A stretch of 5,643 nucleotides of DNA from Lachnospiraceae bacterium. GTDB taxonomy: Bacteria; Bacillota; Clostridia; Lachnospirales; Lachnospiraceae. Positions 1 through 4,896 of the stretch are shown in pieces. Position numbers and translations under genes: made by a program. The stretch's first letter is position 1. The number at the start of each line of letters is the position of its first letter. The stretch covers positions 1 through 5,643 of the forward strand of contig JAFTPY010000014.1 in assembly GCA_017463035.1 (NCBI GenBank), given 5' to 3'. The notes beneath the pieces were generated by a model that was not told the DNA's origin, did not search any database, and was given only the letters and a program-made list of their open reading frames with translations.

Positions 1-311
1 ACAATATCGCCTAACATCAATTCGCCGGTTTCCGGATGAAACACCTCCGGCTGTTCCTCCTCCAGGGTATCAAACACACCCGGTACCGGATATTCACCGA
101 TGGGAAAGGATAATACATCCGTAGGCGCATCGATATCACGATTGTCCCTGTTGATTTCCCGAATGGAAGCATTATCCGTAAACAAAACACTCACTTCTGC
201 CTCATAGGGACACTCAATAAAATCCAACGCTCCGTTAATGACACGTTCCGTCAGTTCCTTATAATCAAAGGAAAACGGGATTTTCGTTTCTTCTTCTATC
301 GTTATGGTCAA
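1..311 (-). CDS. ybeY: YbeY endoribonuclease / rRNA maturation factor, 3' end outside window
   Basis: YbeY is a cytoplasmic zinc-dependent endoribonuclease-family protein needed for 16S rRNA 3'-end maturation and ribosome quality control. The first 103 residues are in the window. They contain the family hallmark TDVLSFP (residues 64-70), preceded by the conserved EINRDNRDIDAP-like segment, and later LGDI (100-103). The zinc-binding HxxxHxxxxxH motif lies further downstream, off the edge, so catalysis cannot be checked. Between the two motifs is an acidic stretch of about 29 residues containing LEEEQPE. I chose a TTG start at 311-309. It has a GGAGG seven bases upstream (319-323), and it overlaps the stop of the preceding gene in a TTGA arrangement. 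The first ATG upstream (317-315) runs straight into TGA and belongs to the end of the preceding gene. The position after phoH and an HD membrane protein matches the order in Bacillus subtilis. Confidence 0.95.
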   Translation of the reverse strand, partial: MTITIEEETKIPFSFDYKELTERVINGALDFIECPYEAEVSVLFTDNASIREINRDNRDIDAPTDVLSFPIGEYPVPGVFDTLEEEQPEVFHPETGELMLGDI

Positions 312-1672
312 AACATGTCCTCCTTTATAACTTCCGCCATGGTATTACGGATTACGGTCAAATCTGCCGCCGTCAATCCACTGTAGCTCAAATCTCCCTT
401 GGTCAGACGAAGATTGATTGCTTTTTCAATGACCTTCACAATAACAATTTTACCCTTTTGTGTCTTCTTTAAATGCTCGCACATACCGCAAATATTATCA
501 GTCAGTAGAAGCAATGCAGCCTCCTTGGACGCAGGCTTGTCTCCGTCTACCGTATGACCGTGAAGAACCTCCTGCAGGGCAACCGGGAAATTTTCCTCCT
601 GCGCTACGGAAAGCGTATTCGCCAAGGTCTTTTCCCCCCGTAAACGGCCGATTTCATGATAATACCCGCCGCACTTTACAAGAATCGCATTTACTCCATC
701 CATGTGTTCCGCTACTTCCGTAGCAAACAAAGCAACCCGGCGCGCATGTAAAAAAGCCTTCGGATACTTCTGGGAAAAACGAGTAAGGAGCGGTGCTGAT
801 TCCTCCGATAACGCTTGCAGACGCATGAAATCCTCCGCATCCATCCTCGTATTATCAACAGTTCTTACCGCATCAAAGACATTCCTGTCGTATACCGGAG
901 CATTCGTAAACGTATCCCCTTCCGTCATGGCAATATACTCGGATACATTGGCATCCTGCAGTTCCGCGCCGGCCGCCAACTCTTCCAGAAATTCGAAGCT
1001 TTCTGCCTGCCCCTGCATATATGCGGTTTCACGAAAGGCTCTTGCCAATAACAATACCGCGCAAACCACAATCGCATAAACAACCGAAACGCTGAAAATA
1101 TCATTGGTAAGGCTTGTCCTGTCCATGGTAAAATAACATACAATGCGGACACTGATTAATACCGCCGCCACGGAAACCAGCACATTCACCGCATCCTTCC
1201 ATGACTTTGCATTCGGCATCACAAATCCGAATAACACCAAGCAAATCAACTGTACAATCAGTACCTCACTCACAAGTTCTGTCTGCATGCTTCCCAAAAT
1301 ATATAACAGGAAAATATTCAAAAACATACCGTAGCGAAGTTTGAACGCACATAAAACAAAAATCCCGCCGAAGGTCCAGAGCGGAAACGCAAAGGGACGG
1401 TCAAACAATAACATAAATGCAACAGATATCAGGTATACCAGCGGAATCAGCCAAAACAAATAACTTTCACAGGCTCTGGCCTCAAAACAGCATACAAACA
1501 CTGCCGCCCCCAAAGCAAGTCCCCCTGCCAGAATCAGATAAAGCGGACGTAAGGCTTGTCCTCCCTCTTTTAAATACGGAACAGCAACAGCGCTTCCCAT
1601 CATAAGCAAAAACATAATCACACTCCAAAAAACCGTCTTTTTGGAAGTGTATCCGAAATTCCTATTACTCAT
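308..1672 (-). CDS. Membrane HD-domain protein, shortened PgpH/YqfF-like, with HE in place of HD
   Basis: 454 residues. Seen: about eight hydrophobic segments (roughly 13-31, 43-62, 71-90, 95-112, 115-130, 133-152, 161-181 and 192-212), a soluble linker (about 213-300), and a C-terminal HD-like domain (about 300-400) with a tail to 454. Known: PgpH (YqfF in Bacillus) is a c-di-AMP phosphodiesterase of about 700 residues, built as one helix, a large 7TMR-HDED ectodomain, seven helices and a cytosolic HD domain. Here only about 11 residues separate helices 1 and 2, so the ectodomain is absent. In the HD domain, H309 and H339 are present, but the signature reads YYHEIGR (E340 for Asp). The segment after it is short and lacks the usual NPH and HxxDG histidines. 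HGHT (371-374) stands where HHGT is expected, and TDN (D392) remains. The start is 3 bases after phoH with only a weak Shine-Dalgarno, suggesting coupling. Function is inferred: it could be an altered phosphodiesterase, a nucleotide sensor or a pseudoenzyme. Confidence 0.85.
   Translation of the reverse strand: MSNRNFGYTSKKTVFWSVIMFLLMMGSAVAVPYLKEGGQALRPLYLILAGGLALGAAVFVCCFEARACESYLFWLIPLVYLISVAFMLLFDRPFAFPLWTFGGIFVLCAFKLRYGMFLNIFLLYILGSMQTELVSEVLIVQLICLVLFGFVMPNAKSWKDAVNVLVSVAAVLISVRIVCYFTMDRTSLTNDIFSVSVVYAIVVCAVLLLARAFRETAYMQGQAESFEFLEELAAGAELQDANVSEYIAMTEGDTFTNAPVYDRNVFDAVRTVDNTRMDAEDFMRLQALSEESAPLLTRFSQKYPKAFLHARRVALFATEVAEHMDGVNAILVKCGGYYHEIGRLRGEKTLANTLSVAQEENFPVALQEVLHGHTVDGDKPASKEAALLLLTDNICGMCEHLKKTQKGKIVIVKVIEKAINLRLTKGDLSYSGLTAADLTVIRNTMAEVIKEDMF
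309..323 (-). promoter_or_regulatory. Ribosome binding site and TTG start of ybeY within a TTGA stop/start overlap
   Basis: A perfect GGAGG (319-323) is seven bases from the TTG (309-311). The TTG shares two bases with the TGA stop (308-310) of the upstream HD gene, giving a 4-base CDS overlap that reads TTGA. This is the TTG version of the common ATGA coupling arrangement, and it suggests translational coupling. The Shine-Dalgarno sequence lies inside the last codons of the upstream gene. Confidence 0.85.
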
Positions 1673-1675
1673 AAC

Positions 1676-2848
1676 TTACTTTCGCCCGAACAGGCGCTCC
1701 CCCTTTTTCTTCATCGAAGCATTTCCGGCTTTCCCGCTCTTTTTTTCGGTCGAAACCGTTTTTCTTGTAACCTCCACCGGCTTTTTTACTGTCTCTCCGG
1801 ACGCTTTCTGTGCTTCCGCAGATTTCTTCACCGGTTCAAAGTTTCTTTTCACATCGTCTCTATACTCTTTTTTTACTGCCTGTTTCTTTATGGTCTTCTG
1901 CTCGTACTCATCATAGGCATGCACAATCTTCTGTACCAGCGGATGACGAACCACGTCCTGAGAGGTCAACTCGCAAATACCGATATCATCAATCTTTTTG
2001 AGTACCCGCAAAGCCACATCAAGACCGGAAGTTGCACCGCTCGGCAGGTCCTTCTGGGACAAGTCGCCGGTAATAATCACCTTGGAACCGAAGCCGATAC
2101 GGGTCAAAAACATCTTCATCTGGGCCGGTGTGGTATTCTGGGCTTCATCCAGAATAATAAACGCATTGTCCAAGGTTCTGCCTCGCATATAGGCTAAAGG
2201 AGCCACTTCAATCAGGCCCTTTTCCATATTTTTGGTAAAACTGTCGGCACCCATAATCTGGTACAACGCATCGTAAAGCGGACGCAGATACGGATCTACC
2301 TTGCTCTGTAAATCCCCCGGAAGGAAACCGAGCTTTTCTCCCGCTTCAATGGCAGGGCGGGTCAGAATAATACGGCTGACCTCGTCGTTTTTAAAGGCAG
2401 TAATGCCCATAGCCATGGCAAGATAGGTCTTACCGGTACCGGCAGGACCCACGCCGAACACAATCATCTTTTTGCGTATTAGATCCACATACTGCTTCTG
2501 TCCCAGGGTCTTCGGCTTAATCGGCTTGCCCTGGATGGTATGACAAATGGTATCCTTGTCAATCTCCGTCACCGCAGCCTCCTGCGCCTTTGGTAATAAG
2601 GACAATGCATAAGATACATTCTGCTCCGTAATGGCATTGCCCCGTTCGGACAACAAACAAAGCTGGTCAATAACGCGCTTTGCCTGCTCCGCCGCCTCTG
2701 CCGTACCTAAAATCTTTAACTTATCGTCACGAACAATCAGTGTCACGCCCAGATTCTTTTCAATCAGCTTGGCGTAGGCGTCAAACTGCCCGAAAATATT
2801 TCTGCTATGCTCCACCGGTAGGTTCATCATTGTTTCCACGATACTCAT
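1676..2848 (-). CDS. phoH: PhoH-like P-loop ATPase with lysine-rich C-terminal tail
   Basis: 390 residues. An N-terminal KH-like region (about 9-65) is followed by the PhoH ATPase core. The core has Walker A GPAGTGKT (134-141), the family motif LTRPAIEAGEKLGFLPGDL nearby (162-180), Walker B with IILDEAQN (231-238), and a TGDLSQKDLP sensor-like segment (260-269). Such proteins are cytoplasmic ATPases tied to RNA metabolism; the substrate is not established. The core ends near residue 316. Beyond it is a tail of about 74 residues, low in complexity and rich in Lys, Glu, Thr and Val, with repeated VKK patches, which the 319-residue B. subtilis PhoH lacks. The first possible start is the ATG at 2848: an in-frame TAG lies directly before it (2851-2849). 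It overlaps yqfD by 44 bases. Its GGAGG (2862-2866) is 13 bases away, rather far, so ATGs at residue 7 or 8 are possible. Confidence 0.95.
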   Translation of the reverse strand: MSIVETMMNLPVEHSRNIFGQFDAYAKLIEKNLGVTLIVRDDKLKILGTAEAAEQAKRVIDQLCLLSERGNAITEQNVSYALSLLPKAQEAAVTEIDKDTICHTIQGKPIKPKTLGQKQYVDLIRKKMIVFGVGPAGTGKTYLAMAMGITAFKNDEVSRIILTRPAIEAGEKLGFLPGDLQSKVDPYLRPLYDALYQIMGADSFTKNMEKGLIEVAPLAYMRGRTLDNAFIILDEAQNTTPAQMKMFLTRIGFGSKVIITGDLSQKDLPSGATSGLDVALRVLKKIDDIGICELTSQDVVRHPLVQKIVHAYDEYEQKTIKKQAVKKEYRDDVKRNFEPVKKSAEAQKASGETVKKPVEVTRKTVSTEKKSGKAGNASMKKKGERLFGRK

Positions 2849-4073
2849 CTACGTTTTCTTGCCTCCACTCATCTTCCTGTACCGCCACCTGTTCCCAGGC
2901 CTCTGCTAACAGGAGTAGTTTACCCTCCGTCTTTACCGTATCCTTTCCCACCACGGTCTTCACCTCTGCATCCAGCACCGTGGTACGGTTCTCCGTAAGA
3001 TACGCCAAATAACGGTCCAGTGCCTGTTTTGCCAAGCCTTCCGCCTCCTCCTTCGTATAGTCCCTTACCTCGGGAATATACTCTGAAACCGTGCTCTTTT
3101 GTACACGGAAGGGTAACGGATAATGCTTATGCAACGACAAAACCGCATCCTCTGTTATTATAGCATAATTTGTATAGGAATGACTAGGCATATGCGAAAA
3201 TATTTTTTTATTTCCGTAAGAAAAGGTGTATCCGGTTTTCTCTTTTCCCGTAAAGGTTTTCTCTTCCGTTTTTCTCGAAAAGCTGTGGGTATACTTTTTT
3301 ACCGTTTTCAATGTAATATCCGCATCGGCGGCCACCGCATACCGGTTCACTTCCACATCGTTGTCTCCGATGACGGACACCACTCCGCTGACCAGAATAT
3401 CTCCCTTTTTCACCACATCCCCTTCCTTTACAAGAGGAGTTCCTTTACGACAGGTCAACGTTTCCACTATCCCGTCCGTTGTAGCTACCAAATGTACCGG
3501 AGTCGTATTTTCCTCCTGTAACATGGGCATATCCGTTTCTGCCACCCGCAAAAAAAGCTTGGTTCCCCGAAGTTCCGCCGACACCCAGCCGATGTCGGGA
3601 TAATCGATTCGAAGCCGCCGTTCCATCTCCGTACAATCTACCTCTTCACACCTCATCCCGCAGACCACGCCGGTGCCCCGTAAATACGATAAAAGCTCCT
3701 CCTCCGTATGTACAAAACCTCCGGTGACGGAAACATCCCACACAAACCGGGACAACAGCCAGATCAGCCAAAAACAATAAATACCGCCTGCAAAAAACGC
3801 AATGCGGCTCCGGTATTTCTTTATAAAAAACGGCAATCCGATTCTTTTTCGCACGTAGGGAATACAATGGGCCTTTTTTGCGGCATGCTTCACCTTGAAA
3901 TAGTCCTTTAGCTTCATTTTTGCCACATAGACCGTGCCTTTGTCGGTTACCCGGGTGGTCACCTCATAGAGAGGTATTTTTCTGCTGCGACACACATTAA
4001 AAAAGCGTTCCGGAGAGGTCCCGCGAAGCTCCACAAACACCGTTCCGGTAAAATAATCAAACAATCGCCTCAT
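2805..4073 (-). CDS. yqfD: Sporulation protein YqfD
   Basis: 422 residues, near the usual family size. In B. subtilis, YqfD is a membrane protein of the sigma-E mother-cell regulon needed for efficient sporulation; its biochemical role is unknown. Seen: a cytosolic N-terminal region (1-88) rich in basic residues, one transmembrane helix (about 91-109), a small POTRA/FtsQ-like segment (about 113-178, starting VWDVSVTGG), then a lipoyl-like hairpin (about 200-230) with paired glycines in DGIVETL and KEGDVVKKGDILVSG. A long mainly beta region follows, and an acidic C-terminus. By the positive-inside rule the N-terminus is cytosolic and the C-terminal domain is outside, which in a mother cell would face the intermembrane space. 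The start is supported by GGAGGAGG directly upstream, and the gene lies 12 bases after yqfC. Its 3' end overlaps phoH. The pairing with yqfC is a strong family-level confirmation. Confidence 0.95.
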   Translation of the reverse strand: MRRLFDYFTGTVFVELRGTSPERFFNVCRSRKIPLYEVTTRVTDKGTVYVAKMKLKDYFKVKHAAKKAHCIPYVRKRIGLPFFIKKYRSRIAFFAGGIYCFWLIWLLSRFVWDVSVTGGFVHTEEELLSYLRGTGVVCGMRCEEVDCTEMERRLRIDYPDIGWVSAELRGTKLFLRVAETDMPMLQEENTTPVHLVATTDGIVETLTCRKGTPLVKEGDVVKKGDILVSGVVSVIGDNDVEVNRYAVAADADITLKTVKKYTHSFSRKTEEKTFTGKEKTGYTFSYGNKKIFSHMPSHSYTNYAIITEDAVLSLHKHYPLPFRVQKSTVSEYIPEVRDYTKEEAEGLAKQALDRYLAYLTENRTTVLDAEVKTVVGKDTVKTEGKLLLLAEAWEQVAVQEDEWRQENVDEYRGNNDEPTGGA

Positions 4074-4085
4074 GCTTCCTCCTCC

Positions 4086-4454
4086 TTACCCTTTGTTTTC
4101 CCCATAGGATACTCCGGTTACGGTTCCCACAATCCGAAGCTCCTCCGGCAAAAAATACTGAAGACGAAGACAGTTCCCCTCCACACAAAGCTCATACTTT
4201 TTTGTTTTTAAACGAATCCGGCAGGCAGTATATTCCGTCACAGAAGTAAAATTCCGTACAATCATGCAATGTCTGCCCACCAAGTATACCAGCATTTCTC
4301 CCGCTACATCCCCGGTTAAGGACACTGACTCCGTTAACCGCTCGAAAAAGGTCGCATATTCTTTTTTCTCTTTCTTCTCCGCACGTTTCACCTGCAAATA
4401 AAGGTCTTTCTTTCCTTCGGACTTTTTGCGTTTTCGTACCCTGTACTTCGCCAT
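4086..4454 (-). CDS. yqfC: Sporulation protein YqfC (YabP/YqfC family)
   Basis: 122 residues, soluble, with no membrane segment or signal peptide visible. The YabP/YqfC fold occupies about residues 40-118: a beta-rich run with the family-like succession SVSLTGD, VGRHCMIVRNFTSVTEY, IRLKTKKYEL, VEGNCLRL and EELRIVGTVTGVSY. The first 31 residues are an extra, very basic stretch (KRKK, KKEKK patches) that makes the protein about 30 residues longer than the B. subtilis protein of about 93. Known: yqfC is co-transcribed with yqfD in the sigma-E regulon during sporulation; the molecular role is unknown. The start has GGAGG four bases upstream. It is the first gene of the downstream unit, preceded by the rpsU terminator and a candidate sigma-E promoter. 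Confidence 0.92.
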   Translation of the reverse strand: MAKYRVRKRKKSEGKKDLYLQVKRAEKKEKKEYATFFERLTESVSLTGDVAGEMLVYLVGRHCMIVRNFTSVTEYTACRIRLKTKKYELCVEGNCLRLQYFLPEELRIVGTVTGVSYGENKG

Positions 4455-4484
4455 GCCGCCTCCGTAATGACTCCCTTACTTTCC

Positions 4485-4513
4485 AGTATATTGCGGGGCA
4501 AAACGTAAAATAC
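4485..4513 (-). promoter_or_regulatory. Candidate sigma-E-type promoter of the yqfC-yqfD-phoH unit
   Basis: On the minus strand, GTATTTT (4513-4507) is followed after exactly 14 bases by AATATACT (4492-4485). Compared with the B. subtilis sigma-E consensus as I recall it (GTATATT-like -35, about 14 bases, CATACACT-like -10), this matches 6 of 7 and 6 of 8 positions. The start point would be near 4478, leaving a leader of about 23 bases that contains the GGAGG of yqfC. The -35 begins on the last base of the rpsU terminator stem. Judged by eye only; the TATACT could also act as a weak sigma-A -10, but no good -35 goes with it. Confidence 0.5.
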
Positions 4514-4536
4514 CCCTTAATCCGAAGATTAAGGGG
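4507..4536 (-). terminator. Intrinsic terminator of rpsU, UUCG-capped, probably bidirectional
   Basis: A perfect 10-bp inverted repeat (arms 4513-4522 and 4527-4536) encloses a four-base loop. In the rpsU transcript the loop reads UUCG closed by C-G, an exceptionally stable tetraloop, and the stem is followed by UAUUUUAC. On the plus strand the same stem is followed by CTTTTTT, so it could also stop transcription in the other direction. It begins 13 bases after the rpsU stop codon. Confidence 0.88.
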
Positions 4537-4549
4537 CTTTTTTAGCACA

Positions 4550-4726
4550 TTATTTATACTTGCGCTTACGAGCAGCTTCAGACTTCTTCTTACGTCTTAC
4601 GCTCGGCTTCTCGTAATGCTCTCTTTTGCGAATCTCCTGCTGAATGCCAGCCTTTGCGCAGTTTCTCTTGAATCTGCGGAGAGCGCTGTCGAGGGATTCA
4701 TTCTCTTTTACGATAACATTCGACAT
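4550..4726 (-). CDS. rpsU: 30S ribosomal protein bS21
   Basis: 58 residues, full length for the family. Translated from the minus strand it begins MSNVIVKENESLDSALRRFK and ends with a basic tail, KPSVRRKKKSEAARKRKYK, both diagnostic of bS21. bS21 binds the platform of the 30S subunit near the anti-Shine-Dalgarno region of 16S rRNA and helps initiation. The ATG is preceded by AGGTGA four bases upstream (4731-4736) and by a second, stronger run GGAGGGAGG (4747-4739) ending 12 bases upstream. It has its own promoter and terminator, so it is probably monocistronic. In B. subtilis, yqeY and others separate rpsU from yqfC; these are missing here. Confidence 0.97.
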   Translation of the reverse strand: MSNVIVKENESLDSALRRFKRNCAKAGIQQEIRKREHYEKPSVRRKKKSEAARKRKYK

Positions 4727-4746
4727 CTTCTCACCTAACCTCCCTC

Positions 4747-4775
4747 CAGTTGTGTATTGTGCCTATATACAACTG
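4747..4775 (-). promoter_or_regulatory. Hairpin in the rpsU 5' leader next to the ribosome binding site
   Basis: An 11-bp inverted repeat (arms 4765-4775 and 4747-4757, loop 7 bases) forms ten of eleven pairs in the rpsU transcript; the single mismatch is A opposite C. It lies inside the predicted leader, and its 3' arm shares its last base with the GGAGGGAGG run. It could be an RNA control element for bS21, an operator for a dimeric protein, or simply a stabilising 5' structure. No known family is recognised. Confidence 0.5.
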
Positions 4776-4804
4776 TTTGGGTATTTTATAATAGCACTAC
4801 ATAG

Positions 4805-4832
4805 ATTATATCATAAAAATTCCATTCGTCAA
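4805..4832 (-). promoter_or_regulatory. Sigma-A promoter of rpsU with extended -10
   Basis: Minus strand: -35 TTGACG (4832-4827), a 16-base spacer, and a perfect -10 TATAAT (4810-4805) preceded by TGA, giving the extended TGnTATAAT form. Start of transcription is expected near 4798, leaving a leader of about 71 bases to the rpsU ATG. The A+T-rich tract upstream (about 4833-4870) may act as an UP element. The strength suits a ribosomal protein gene. Confidence 0.85.
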
Positions 4833-4896
4833 TAAGAAATTTAAAATTGTTGGAATTTTTTTGAAAACTTTTGACTGATATGTCGCACATAGCATC

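Noticed and set aside
702..1079. Plus-strand open frame of 125 codons (and others at 460-723, 815-1051, 3123-3521, 3226-3603)
   Set aside because: They lie antisense to well-supported genes (HD protein, yqfD), show no recognisable motif and have no convincing ribosome binding site; they are shadows of the real frames.
3444..3475. Lipoyl-like hairpin in YqfD as a true biotin/lipoyl carrier domain
   Set aside because: It lacks the lysine-centred biotinylation (MKM) or DKA lipoylation motif; it is better read as a structural hairpin fold, as in membrane-fusion-type proteins.
4192..4548. Minus-strand open frame of 118 codons across yqfC and the rpsU terminator
   Set aside because: It runs in another frame over yqfC and begins inside the rpsU terminator region; yqfC has family similarity and a good ribosome binding site, this does not.
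4774..4796. Second tandem promoter for rpsU with TGCTATTAT
   Set aside because: The -10 looks acceptable, but the hexamer 17 bases upstream (TTATGA) is a poor -35; the stronger promoter just upstream explains expression.
4845..4865. A+T-only inverted repeat (AAAATT-GTTGG-AATTTT) as a terminator of the leucine-rich-like gene
   Set aside because: Only six A-T pairs and no suitable U-run after the stem on the minus strand; more likely part of the A+T-rich upstream region of the rpsU promoter.
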